A stretch of DNA of 64,000 bases. Source: Halochromatium roseum (lineage in GTDB: Bacteria; Pseudomonadota; Gammaproteobacteria; Chromatiales; Chromatiaceae). The stretch spans positions 1 through 64,000 of the forward strand of contig NZ_NHSH01000044.1 in NCBI RefSeq assembly GCF_016653315.1, written 5' to 3'. The notes below the pieces were generated by a model. It worked only from the letters and a program-made list of their open reading frames with translations. It ran no database searches and had not been told where the DNA came from. This document shows positions 35,071 through 43,419 of this stretch, piece by piece. Both the position numbers and the translations under genes were made by a program. Within the stretch, counting starts at the first letter, position 1. Each line of letters starts with the position of its first letter.

Positions 35071-36348
35071 TCAAAACTCGGCAACCGCGCGCAGCCCGAA
35101 GATCAGGCCGGTGACGTCGTCGGCACCAGAATAGCTATCCTTCATCCATTGCACGTCGGCACTGATCGCCAACCTGTCGTTGATCGCGAATCGATAGTAG
35201 GTCTCAACGACATCGCTCTGAAAAACATCACTGTTGCCGCCGTGGACATGGCCGTAGGCGATGCCGATCCTATCGCTCTCACGGCCCCACGCCGCGCCCT
35301 TGAAGTCGAAGCCGCCCTCATAGCCGGACTGGTAAGTGCCCTCCCCATCCGTCAGCCCCCAGGCGGCACGAAGAAAGACACCAAAGACGTCGCCGAGCGC
35401 CTGATCAAAGGATAGGAAGAGTCCCGCCAACGGCTCCTGATCGTCCCCAGACGCGCTAGAAAAGTCTTCTGACGTGCCGCTATAAGTGACCCGGTAATGG
35501 CCGTCGCCGAGTCCCGTCCGCAACCGGTATTCGATCTCGCCGGCAGACCAGTGATAGGCTTTGCCATCTTCGTTCTGACCCACCGACATACCGGTACCAC
35601 TGAGGGTCCAGTTGCCTACCTGCCAAACGACAACAGCGCCCCAGTCATAGGCCGGCATATAAAGGTTGCGGGCATTGACGAACGCGGCATTGCTGAACTG
35701 AGTAAATTCGTCGTTGGCGTAGGCGTTGCGGTTGAAGTAAGCGGACGGATCAATAATGCCACCGACGAGTTGGATGCGATTATCCTCGCCGAGGGCAAAG
35801 ATTCGGCTGTACCAGGCTTCTAGCAGGTAGCTGCGACCGCTACCGTTGATGTTCTTGACATCCGCTTCCAGGTCCGCCGCCCAAGACGACAACTCGAACG
35901 GGGAAACATTGTTCAGCCCGTTGCCAATCGCGAAGCCGAACTTCGCGAAAAACTGATCCGCAGGTGTCGGCTCATACGACACTTCCGGCTGTAATACGAC
36001 GGCGCCTCGACAGGCATCATCCGGAGGATTCCCGGCATTTGTCTGCTGGCATTGGTAGACGCCTGCCAACAGGCCGTTGAGCGTGATCTGCTCACTGAGA
36101 TCGAGAGCCTGCGTCGACAACGGCACAACGAAAATAGTCGCCGCCGCCAGCCAGGACAGCGGGCGACGGGCTAGACCCAGTAGGTTTCGTAAATGCCACG
36201 AATGTCCCCCATGCCATGATGCTCGGCCGGCCCTGTTACGAATTCGATGCGCACAACGATCTGCGATCGATGCGGCACTTCGACAGCGCGCATCGCTTTG
36301 TCGTGTCGTGATCGTATCCGGCTTATTCGCAAGGCTAACCTTTTCCAT
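35071..36348 (-). CDS. OprB-like carbohydrate-porin family outer-membrane protein
   Basis: 425 codons. After a signal sequence (LSWLAAATIFVVPLSTQALD) the protein reads as a 16-strand porin of the OprB type: QFFAKFGFAIGNGLN, LEADVKNINGSGRSYLLEAWYSR, QLVGGIIDPSAYFNRNAYANDEFTQF, NLYMPAYDWGAVVVWQVGNW, and a C terminus ending in Phe (ALRAVAEF), which is the usual assembly signal. The only ATG in frame (36348) adds about 60 residues of basic sequence in front of the signal, so the true start is unclear. Last gene of the thiocyanate island and 39 bp after DUF1641; probably the outer-membrane entry for the island's small-anion substrates (inference). Confidence 0.75.
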   Translation of the reverse strand: MEKVSLANKPDTITTRQSDARCRSAASIADRCAHRIRNRAGRASWHGGHSWHLRNLLGLARRPLSWLAAATIFVVPLSTQALDLSEQITLNGLLAGVYQCQQTNAGNPPDDACRGAVVLQPEVSYEPTPADQFFAKFGFAIGNGLNNVSPFELSSWAADLEADVKNINGSGRSYLLEAWYSRIFALGEDNRIQLVGGIIDPSAYFNRNAYANDEFTQFSNAAFVNARNLYMPAYDWGAVVVWQVGNWTLSGTGMSVGQNEDGKAYHWSAGEIEYRLRTGLGDGHYRVTYSGTSEDFSSASGDDQEPLAGLFLSFDQALGDVFGVFLRAAWGLTDGEGTYQSGYEGGFDFKGAAWGRESDRIGIAYGHVHGGNSDVFQSDVVETYYRFAINDRLAISADVQWMKDSYSGADDVTGLIFGLRAVAEF

Positions 36349-36387
36349 GAAGAAGACTCGGCCAACGCGATAACCCTAGCGGGGGCT

Positions 36388-36819
36388 TTAGCTTCCTCGC
36401 CGGTGCATGTCTCGCATGCCTTCGCTAAGGTGAGAAGCAATCAACGAAACCAAGCGTAACCCCTCCTGCACGCCGGGATCGCTGACTAAGCGGAGTAGAC
36501 CTCGAATTCCACCCGGTGCGGGCGCGACAGTTGCCAAGTCTTTGCTCGCTTGCGTGAACGCATTAGATAAGCATATGAGAAATTCCTGGTTTTCGGGATG
36601 GTCCATCTCTCCGAGCAAGTGCACCAACCCCTCATTTCGCGTGAGGCGATCAAGAAGCGTGATTCCTTCGCTAAAAGCCGCCGCGGCACGGCTGACAATA
36701 TCGTCTGATATTGCGTCACGAGCGGCATTGACGAGTGTCGCTAGTTCAGCAAGCTGATGCAAATCATCAGCACTAATGAGTTCGGCCGCAGCCTTGGACG
36801 GTGGGGTCTGATTTGTCAT
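36388..36819 (-). CDS. DUF1641 family protein
   Basis: 143 residues, mostly helical: LAELATLVNAARDAISDDIVSRAAAAFSEGITLLDRLT, LICLSNAFTQASKDLATVAP, and the family's GGIRGLLRLVSDPGVQEGLRL. DUF1641 proteins are found beside SQR-family or FAD oxidoreductases in bacteria and archaea and may be membrane-associated partners of them (family knowledge). GGAGG seven bases before ATG 36819 is a good ribosome site; the gene begins 11 bp after the SQR-like stop. Confidence 0.75.
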   Translation of the reverse strand: MTNQTPPSKAAAELISADDLHQLAELATLVNAARDAISDDIVSRAAAAFSEGITLLDRLTRNEGLVHLLGEMDHPENQEFLICLSNAFTQASKDLATVAPAPGGIRGLLRLVSDPGVQEGLRLVSLIASHLSEGMRDMHRRGS

Positions 36820-36830
36820 CGCGTGCCTCC

Positions 36831-37964
36831 TTATAGTAGTCCGCGTACACTAGCCCAGTACATCTTGTTGTACGACGTCTTAAACCAGTGCATCGGTTTG
36901 TTAGGCTCCTTGAGGTCTGGAGGATTGACGTAGTCAAACATGGCATAAGTCGCACTGTCGTGACCGGTCTCAATGAAGCAGTAGACTTTTCCATCGTATT
37001 CACGAACTGGCGCACCAATCTTGATCTTCGATGCGATATTCTCGGAAACAACCTCGGCCTGAAAATGTGCGGCTGACCCGGTTTTACTAACAGGCAGGTT
37101 TGTCGTGTCCCCTAACACATACACATCATCATATCCGTCCATCGTCAGCTGGTAACGATTAGTCGGTATCCACCCACCCTGACCCAGGCTATTTTTTTCA
37201 ATCGTCTCCATACCACGATGGGGCGGGATAGCAATGAGCATATCATATGCTGCTTCAGTGCCCTCCTCGCTCATGACCACGCTATTTTTAACATCGACCT
37301 CTTTGACGTTGAACAGCGTTTCATACTCAATCCCCATGTTGTCGAAGGCGGGCTTCGCCCACTTTGCGACATTCTCGATGGTATGAATCCGGCCGATTGG
37401 GTAATGATACTTGATCTGAACCTTATCGCGAATTCCTCTCGATTTGAAATAGTCGTGGAGCGAGAAGACGAGCTCTACCGGTGCAATCGGGCACTTATGC
37501 GGCACACCCACAACAATCGCGATCTTGCCGCCCTCGAATCCACGTAGAGCCTTGAACATCTTGACTGCACCAGCCTCGGAATAGAAGGTTTCAGCGCCCT
37601 CAGCTAAACCGGGAATTTCCTTCGGCACGATACGCGATCCAGTAGCGATGACTAAAACATCATAGCCGTAAGATTTTCCGCTGATGGTCTTCACAGTCTG
37701 TTGATCAAGATGAAACTCATCGACCGGATCGACGTGAAAGTCAATACAGGCTTCAAGCAGGCTTTTTTGTTTCCGATACAACTCGTCGGGCATCATCTGT
37801 CCAAATGCCACATACAGAAGTCCAGGTTGATACATGTGCTGATCGGATGCGGAGAGCATCGTGATTCGAACTTTGCGCGAACGTATTTCTCCCGCGAGCC
37901 GACGAGCTAGGTTATTAGCAACGATGGTACCGCCTGTGCCACCACCGACGATCAAGATTCTCAT
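36831..37964 (-). CDS. SQR-family NAD(P)/FAD-dependent oxidoreductase
   Basis: 377 residues from ATG 37964 (RILIVGGGTGGTIVANNLARRL, the FAD-binding GxGxxG). Further: SASDQHMYQPGLLYVAFG, YDVLVIATGSRIVP, VVGVPHKCPIAPVELVFSLHDY with a central Cys near position 160, and VYVLGDTTNLPVSKTGSAAHFQAEVV. This is the sulfide:quinone oxidoreductase superfamily. Cys residues near 90, 160 and 330 could correspond to the redox Cys set, but alignment would be needed. It likely oxidises a sulfur species to the quinone pool, receiving sulfur from, or passing it to, the adjacent TusA and DsrE proteins. C-terminal amphipathic part for membrane contact. Confidence 0.82.
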   Translation of the reverse strand: MRILIVGGGTGGTIVANNLARRLAGEIRSRKVRITMLSASDQHMYQPGLLYVAFGQMMPDELYRKQKSLLEACIDFHVDPVDEFHLDQQTVKTISGKSYGYDVLVIATGSRIVPKEIPGLAEGAETFYSEAGAVKMFKALRGFEGGKIAIVVGVPHKCPIAPVELVFSLHDYFKSRGIRDKVQIKYHYPIGRIHTIENVAKWAKPAFDNMGIEYETLFNVKEVDVKNSVVMSEEGTEAAYDMLIAIPPHRGMETIEKNSLGQGGWIPTNRYQLTMDGYDDVYVLGDTTNLPVSKTGSAAHFQAEVVSENIASKIKIGAPVREYDGKVYCFIETGHDSATYAMFDYVNPPDLKEPNKPMHWFKTSYNKMYWASVRGLL

Positions 37965-38036
37965 GATGTTATCGCCTCCAAAATTAGGGCAACCTTGCAA
38001 ATAGCCTCGAGCGTTCTAGCCTCAGCAACTAACCCA

Positions 38037-38267
38037 CTACTTGGCCTTACGAACCTTGACATGCCAAACACCATCGATCTTTTCGCTACTGATCAAATCG
38101 TGTCCTACCTTGTTGACCCAATCAGGCACATCACCAGCAGACCCTTCATCGGTTGATAAGAGTTCAAGCGTATCCCCGACATTAGCTTGTTTCATGTAAG
38201 TGATCAGCTCCATCAGCGGACCAGGGCAAAATGTATTTCTTGCGTCGATCGTCTTTAGTTCACTCAT
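38037..38267 (-). CDS. TusA-family sulfur carrier
   Basis: 76 residues. IDARNTFCPGPLMELITYMKQ contains the CPxP persulfide motif with the active Cys at position 14, followed by the beta-alpha-beta fold (GDTLELLSTDEGSAGDVPDWVNKVGHDLISSEK). TusA proteins carry a persulfide between sulfur enzymes. In this island it lies between the DsrE-like and SQR-like genes, the arrangement of sulfur-trafficking modules in sulfur oxidisers. It is an oxidative-type TusA by context, since no tRNA-thiolation genes are near. Confidence 0.85.
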   Translation of the reverse strand: MSELKTIDARNTFCPGPLMELITYMKQANVGDTLELLSTDEGSAGDVPDWVNKVGHDLISSEKIDGVWHVKVRKAK

Positions 38268-38312
38268 GCGTCTGATCCTCGTGGATTGGTGTTACAGGCT
38301 TGGCTCGAAGCA

Positions 38313-38705
38313 TTAGAATGTGAAAACCTGGCTGTCGGCAGTGTCGCCTAAAAAGCTCGTTAACCCGGTTGGAGGCCCCAATTCAGGATCGAGATCGTCC
38401 CCCTTGAGCCCCATTAGATCGAGCGCCATGGAGCAAGGCAAGAGCTTCGCACCGCCCATATCCACGGCGAAAGCGAATAACTGCTTAAATGGCGGAACAC
38501 CATGGTTTTTTTCAATGAGAGCTCCGAACTCTCCCTCGGCCGGAGCCTCATTGTTTTGCCCTTTGACGAAGTACCGCAAAGCATTCATCGAGATAAAGAC
38601 CATGACTTCGTCCCCACTAGCCGCGGCCACTGAAGCGATCATAGCCGCCATTTGTAGCTTCTCGCGCGCACCCGAGACGCAGACGATACTCATTTTTTGC
38701 GCCAA
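38313..38705 (-). CDS. DsrE/DsrF-like sulfurtransferase-type protein
   Basis: 130 residues. MSIVCVSGAREKLQMAAMIASVAAASGDEVMVFISMNAL is the DsrE Rossmann-like start, and AKLLPCSMALDLMGLKGDDLDPEL gives the conserved Cys about position 90 that carries sulfur in DsrE family members. Of the DsrE2-like or DsrE/YchN type, since no membrane helix is present. It heads the DsrE-TusA-SQR-DUF1641 group, 120 bp downstream of an ABC permease gene and on the same strand. Confidence 0.8.
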   Translation of the reverse strand: MAQKMSIVCVSGAREKLQMAAMIASVAAASGDEVMVFISMNALRYFVKGQNNEAPAEGEFGALIEKNHGVPPFKQLFAFAVDMGGAKLLPCSMALDLMGLKGDDLDPELGPPTGLTSFLGDTADSQVFTF

Positions 38706-38825
38706 GACTCATTCTCCAAAGTTAGGTAAGTGCGTTGCCATCTGGTAAGTCGCGGATAGAATCGACCAAGCCACTGCTGTTACACGACTGCCACAGGCCG
38801 GCCGATCTTGAATTTATGATCTGGA

Positions 38826-39659
38826 CTATCCTCGGTGCCAGCTATAGCGTTTGATCAGCAACACAATGGTGCTATCCAAGACAAAACCCACTGCGCCTAT
38901 AACCACGATGAGCGCCATAAGATTGGAATACTCAAGGCTTTCCCGAGAATCTTGAATGGCATATCCGAAGCCCGAGGTAACCCCTAGAAACTCAGCTGGT
39001 ATGATGACGATCCAGGCAACACCGAGCGCCAGACGGATGCCGGTCAGCACGTCGAAGGTAATAGCCGGGAGGATGATTTTAGTCAGCATCTGCCAAGGCT
39101 TGGCGCCGAGATTGCGTGCAACCTTAAACCAGCTAGGGTCGATCTTCGCTAGCCCCGCAGCGGTAGAAAAAGCCACAGGCCATACCGCCGCCACGGCAAT
39201 CAGAAAAATGATTGCCTCTTCCCAACCGGCGAATACCACAACCGCAATTGGCTCCCAAGACAGCGGGCTGATCATGCGCAACAACTGAAACGGGGCATTG
39301 GTCAATTGCTTGAACCAAAGGCTGCGGCCCATCATGATGCCAATTGGCACTCCAATCACGATGGCGAAGAACATTCCCATACCTAGGCGAAAGCCGCTGC
39401 TGCCGATCGCATCCGGAATGGTTCCGTTCCGCCACAGTTCAGGCAATGCCTGGAGGGCCTCGTTAGGTGCGAATGCGCTGAACTGCGACACAGAGGGGTT
39501 TAACGTGACTAGGAAGATCGCTAGCCACCATAGCGCTACAAGCGCTGCCAAACCCACCACGATGTGTAGAGCCTTGGTGCCTGACGATTGGAATACATCG
39601 CACAAATTGGCGTATATACCCCCGGAAACGCGAGGCATCGCAATATCTTGGCTAGTCAT
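38826..39659 (-). CDS. ABC transporter permease 2 (NrtB/SsuC type)
   Basis: 277 residues from ATG 39659, which has GGAG seven bases upstream; a TTG 18 bases earlier is less likely. Six membrane helices and the BPD-transport EAA loop at VARNLGAKPWQMLTKIILPAITFDVLTGIRLALGVAWIVIIPAEF. Closely similar to the upstream permease, so the two probably arose by duplication and may form a heterodimer. Family importers take up nitrate, taurine, sulfonates or cyanate. Confidence 0.88.
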   Translation of the reverse strand: MTSQDIAMPRVSGGIYANLCDVFQSSGTKALHIVVGLAALVALWWLAIFLVTLNPSVSQFSAFAPNEALQALPELWRNGTIPDAIGSSGFRLGMGMFFAIVIGVPIGIMMGRSLWFKQLTNAPFQLLRMISPLSWEPIAVVVFAGWEEAIIFLIAVAAVWPVAFSTAAGLAKIDPSWFKVARNLGAKPWQMLTKIILPAITFDVLTGIRLALGVAWIVIIPAEFLGVTSGFGYAIQDSRESLEYSNLMALIVVIGAVGFVLDSTIVLLIKRYSWHRG

Positions 39660-39737
39660 TAGGTTCTCCGGCTGCAATCAGACTCATGGAAAAAGAGTCC
39701 CTGCATTGACTGCTTCGTCTATATTGGCCTATTTCCC

Positions 39738-40559
39738 TCATGCGTGCCCCCGCTGCCAGCTGTAGCGATTGATCAATATAACGATGATGCTGTCGAGGAC
39801 GTAACCAATCACGCCGATTGTCAGCACAAGTGCCGTCAAGTGGTTGTAGCTCAGTGTCTCGCGAGCATCTTCGATGGCATAGCCCAAACCAGAAGTCACG
39901 CCCAAGTACTCAGCAGGAACGAGTACGATCCAAGCGACGCCCAAGGCCAATCGGATACCGGAGAAGACGTCGAAAGCAATCGCGGGCATGATGACTCGAG
40001 TCAGCATCTGGAGCGGAGTCGCACCCAAGTTACGCGCAACCTTGAACCAGCTCGGATCAACCTTGGCGAGCCCCGCCGCCGTGGAAAACATCACCGGCCA
40101 AACCGATGCGATGGCGATCAGGAAAATGATCGACCCGTTCCAGGTCGCAAACACGAGCACAGCCAAAGGCATCCAAGCGAGCGGACTGACCATACGCAGG
40201 AATTGGAATGCCGCGTTGCTGTACTCCTGGAACCACTTCACTCTACCCATGAGTATGCCGATCGGCACGCCAATGCAGATCGCGATCAGTAAGCCCATAC
40301 CAAGTCGGTAGCCGCTGGCGGCCGCAGCCGCCTGAATTTTTCCGGCTCCGAATAACTCAGGAAATGCCTGGAGGGTTGGAATCAGCCCAAAGGCGGCAAA
40401 GCTCTGCGTCGTCGGGTTTGCCTGCAGCCAAAGGCCGGCAGCAAACCATAGTGCCGCCAAGATGGCGACACCAGCCACGCCCCATGCGAACCGCCGCAAT
40501 GCCGGGTGTTCGATGAAACGGGACACGACGCCACCACGGAAGGCGACTTCTTGAGTCAT
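39738..40559 (-). CDS. ABC transporter permease 1 (NrtB/SsuC type)
   Basis: 273 residues with the same layout as its neighbour: N-terminal helix AWGVAGVAILAALWFAAGLWL, EAA motif at VARNLGATPLQMLTRVIMPAIAFDVFSGIRLALGVAWIVLVPAEYLGVTSGLGYAI. Its ATG (40559) overlaps the stop of the substrate-binding gene by four bases, so the pair is translationally coupled. Two permeases next to one ATPase and one binding protein suggest a heterodimeric channel. Confidence 0.88.
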   Translation of the reverse strand: MTQEVAFRGGVVSRFIEHPALRRFAWGVAGVAILAALWFAAGLWLQANPTTQSFAAFGLIPTLQAFPELFGAGKIQAAAAASGYRLGMGLLIAICIGVPIGILMGRVKWFQEYSNAAFQFLRMVSPLAWMPLAVLVFATWNGSIIFLIAIASVWPVMFSTAAGLAKVDPSWFKVARNLGATPLQMLTRVIMPAIAFDVFSGIRLALGVAWIVLVPAEYLGVTSGLGYAIEDARETLSYNHLTALVLTIGVIGYVLDSIIVILINRYSWQRGHA

Positions 40560-41989
40560 AGCTCGATCACCTCTTTACGAACAAACGGATCACCTGTTTG
40601 TGGAACGCTGAGGTCCGCCTTCCAGCCCGGATTCGCATTCAAAGCCTTCTTGATGTAGTCGTACTGCACCAGATCCTCAGCCACGAAATCAGGCGAGAGG
40701 CCTTCCAGGAAGGCAGTTTCACCACCCACCAGCGTCGTATTCATCTCACTGACCACTGCTTCAGTGGCGCTTGGGAAAGGCCAACCTTGGAAGTTGATAC
40801 GACTTTGCTGCCATTCCGGGTGCTGGATCGCAGGTGGCTGAGCGTAATCGGCCGGCGAGTAGAACATCATGGCTCGCTCCACTACCTCCGATGGGAAAGG
40901 CAAGTATTTCTTGCCATCTCGAGACAGCATCTCTGCCGTTGCTTTACGGTTGGCGCTGATATGAAGCTGAGCTTTAACGATGGCATTGTGTACGCCTTGC
41001 GCCCATGCTGCGCGGTCGGGATCCATCGCATCGTCCTCATGCATGCAGACCACACAACAGGGGTGCCCCCTCCAAACATCGCCGGTGAATCGCAGGACTT
41101 CCCCGCCGGCTCTAAGCTCACCAAGCGCATTGAATGGTTCCGCAACGCAGTAGCCGTCGATCTGGCCAGCGGCAAGGGCTGGCGGCATATCCGGCGGATT
41201 GAGCACCAACAGGTTGACCTCATTGGGAGCTAGGGCTGCGTTCTGTGGACGGATTACCGGCGTAAGACCGGCATCGCGCATAATCCGTTGGGAAATGATG
41301 TTATGGATGGAATACCAGTAGGGGACCGCGAACTGCTTACCACCCAAGTCCTTTGGCTCCTTGATCTCGCTCTTCTTGCTAACGACGATCGCCGACCCGT
41401 TGGTATGATTCCATGCGGTAATCTTTACCGGGAAATTGTTGTTGTAGCGCATGTAGATCGGCACCGGGATGAGGAGGTGCGTCAAATTGAAACGCTGCGC
41501 AGAAAAGGCTTCCACAAGAGGCGACCAACCGCGAATCAATGTTGGTGGCTCAGACTCTAAACCCTCGTCTTTGAAGAAGCCCATTTCATGCGCGACCAGC
41601 AGGGTGGCAGCATCTGTAATTGGGATGTATCCGATTTTTACTACCGGGTCGAAAGGCTTGATGTATTTCGTTCCATCGGCTTCTTTCTGCTGTGCCAGCG
41701 CAGCGCTCGATGACATCATGGCGCCCAGTCCGCCTAGCCCTGCGAATGCGGCAAACTTGAGCATGTCGCGGCGACTTACGCCGGTTCCCAGCACCGAACT
41801 AAAGAGCGGATCATAGTCGATAGCAAGACTAGGATCGGCCTTGCCATCTGCAATATCCGGGTCCTGAGGCATTACAGTCCGAAGCCGCTGATCAACTGAC
41901 CCGGCTTTACCGCAGGTACCGCAGGAACAGCCGTCGATGTGCACGAGCGCATGTGTTTGACTCTGCGATCTATCGTCAGATTTTTTCAT
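40556..41989 (-). CDS. NrtA/CmpA-like substrate-binding protein with Tat signal
   Basis: 477 residues. An unusual 70-residue N-terminal region contains a Cys cluster, DGCSCGTCGKAG (Cys 21, 23, 26), before the twin-arginine signal VSRRDMLKFAAFAGLGGLG (Arg 73-74) and AALAQ cleavage site. The mature part is a type II periplasmic binding fold of the NMT1/NrtA class: VKIGYIPITDAATLLVAHEMGFFKDEGL, PLVEAFSAQRFNLTHLLIPVPIYM, DLGGKQFAVPYWYSIHNI, QIDGYCVAEPFNALG. Tat export fits a protein that folds, possibly with a cofactor, before export. Substrate likely thiocyanate or cyanate from its position. Confidence 0.85.
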   Translation of the reverse strand: MKKSDDRSQSQTHALVHIDGCSCGTCGKAGSVDQRLRTVMPQDPDIADGKADPSLAIDYDPLFSSVLGTGVSRRDMLKFAAFAGLGGLGAMMSSSAALAQQKEADGTKYIKPFDPVVKIGYIPITDAATLLVAHEMGFFKDEGLESEPPTLIRGWSPLVEAFSAQRFNLTHLLIPVPIYMRYNNNFPVKITAWNHTNGSAIVVSKKSEIKEPKDLGGKQFAVPYWYSIHNIISQRIMRDAGLTPVIRPQNAALAPNEVNLLVLNPPDMPPALAAGQIDGYCVAEPFNALGELRAGGEVLRFTGDVWRGHPCCVVCMHEDDAMDPDRAAWAQGVHNAIVKAQLHISANRKATAEMLSRDGKKYLPFPSEVVERAMMFYSPADYAQPPAIQHPEWQQSRINFQGWPFPSATEAVVSEMNTTLVGGETAFLEGLSPDFVAEDLVQYDYIKKALNANPGWKADLSVPQTGDPFVRKEVIEL

Positions 41990-42077
41990 GATGGATATCC
42001 TCTGGTTAAGGGGCCGATGATCCGAAAGGTATCTGCGTGATTGAGCAGACGGGCGCCGTCACGGGTGAACAATACTG

Positions 42078-42869
42078 TTAATCTACGAGTGAAACCGCTT
42101 CTGGCTTTTGGTAGTTGGCCGCCTGTTGGAAGTCATCCATGAGCTTGGCGCGCAGCGTCTGGACACGTGGATCAGTTCGGTCGCGCGGATCGGGTAAGTC
42201 CACATCCAATTCACGTACGATGTTGCCAGGCGATCCAGCCATGATGACCGCGCGGTCGGCCATGATGACTGCCTCATCGATGTCGTGGGTGACAAGGATG
42301 ATGTTGAATCCTAAGCGTTTGGCGATAGCGCGAACGTCATGCTGCAGCGAGGATCGGGTGAATGCGTCGAGAGCCGAAAAAGGCTCGTCCAACAGGAGTA
42401 GCTCGGGCTCCATTACCAGAGAGCGAGCTAGCGCAACGCGCTGCTGTTGACCACCGGAGAGATCTTGCACATTTGACTGAGCGAAGTCTTGCAGTTCGAC
42501 CAGTTGGATTGCCTCATCAACTCGGCTATCAATCGTTGACTTATCCCAATTGCCAAACGTGAGCCCCACCCCTACGTTTTGCTTTACTGTCATCCAGGGA
42601 AAAAGATGGGGAGCTTGAAACATCATGACCCATTTTGGCGATGGGCCTTGGATAGGAGTACCGTCGAGTTTGATGCTACCCTCGGACGCTTTGAGCAATC
42701 CTGCCACAATATGTAGTAGAGTCGACTTACCACACCCGGATCGGCCAATGATGGCGAGGGCCTCGCCTTGCGGCGACTCTAGATCGACCCGATTGAAGGT
42801 CACCGTGCTACGTGAGCCATAACGATGAGTCAGTCCTTCGATCTTAATATTTGTTCCGCGTATTGCCAT
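42078..42869 (-). CDS. ABC transporter ATPase (NrtD/SsuB/TauB type)
   Basis: 263 residues. Walker A IIGRSGCGKSTLL, Q-loop MVMMFQAPHLFPWMTV, signature LSGGQQQRVALARSL, Walker B LLLDEPFSALD, and switch His VTHDIDEAVIMADRAVIM. It energises the importer encoded downstream (binding protein, two permeases). Start ATG 42869; gene order on the minus strand is ATPase, then binding protein, then permeases. The 124 bp upstream separate it from the P15K-like gene. Confidence 0.92.
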   Translation of the reverse strand: MAIRGTNIKIEGLTHRYGSRSTVTFNRVDLESPQGEALAIIGRSGCGKSTLLHIVAGLLKASEGSIKLDGTPIQGPSPKWVMMFQAPHLFPWMTVKQNVGVGLTFGNWDKSTIDSRVDEAIQLVELQDFAQSNVQDLSGGQQQRVALARSLVMEPELLLLDEPFSALDAFTRSSLQHDVRAIAKRLGFNIILVTHDIDEAVIMADRAVIMAGSPGNIVRELDVDLPDPRDRTDPRVQTLRAKLMDDFQQAANYQKPEAVSLVD

Positions 42870-42993
42870 CTATTAGCTCCTCTATTCGTTTTCCCGCCGT
42901 CAATGGTTTAGGGATGATCACAGGGGCACTTCTGAAAAACCTCAGAAGTAGCGGCCGGTGAAGTGATTCACCGACCCACTCGACGCTAAAGCC

Positions 42994-43419
42994 TCAGGCG
43001 CTGTGTAGTCGTTCTCTCACCACCTCGATGCGGTGGGTCAGGTCTTCTTCGTCCAGCATTCCACGCGCAATCATTGAGTGTGCAAGTGCGAGAAGTTGGC
43101 GTTCCGGGAAAGGCACATCTTCATAAATCGTCGCGGCCAACTCGTCTTCCTCAGCACGCCTCTCCAACGAGGGCAGGGCACATGATCCTGGCACGACCTC
43201 ATCGTACGACTTCACACACGAATCGCCCGCCAACATGTCACAGGTGGCCTCCAAGTCGATCTGCCACGGCGGCTCTGGGTTTGTGACACCATATTGAATG
43301 GCCAGATCCTCCCATACCCGCCCCCGCATCTTGATCGTCTCGAGAAGAGGAATAGGCTTAAAATCAGGCTCTTGCCAGCCAGTATGGGTCATGTACTCCT
43401 GTTGTTTTGGCTCAACCAT
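42994..43419 (-). CDS. P15K-like thiocyanate hydrolase/nitrile hydratase maturation protein
   Basis: 141 residues from ATG 43419, which overlaps the end of scnC by eight bases. Content: QEPDFKPIPLLETIKMRGRVWEDLAIQYGVTNPEPPWQIDLEATCDML ... VKSYDEVVPGSCALPSLERRAEEDELAATIYEDVPFPERQLLALAHSMIARG. This is the NHase beta-like activator type: the equivalent P15K gene follows scnC in Thiobacillus thioparus and supports cobalt insertion into the gamma subunit (established). Role here inferred from position and similarity. Confidence 0.78.
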   Translation of the reverse strand: MVEPKQQEYMTHTGWQEPDFKPIPLLETIKMRGRVWEDLAIQYGVTNPEPPWQIDLEATCDMLAGDSCVKSYDEVVPGSCALPSLERRAEEDELAATIYEDVPFPERQLLALAHSMIARGMLDEEDLTHRIEVVRERLHSA

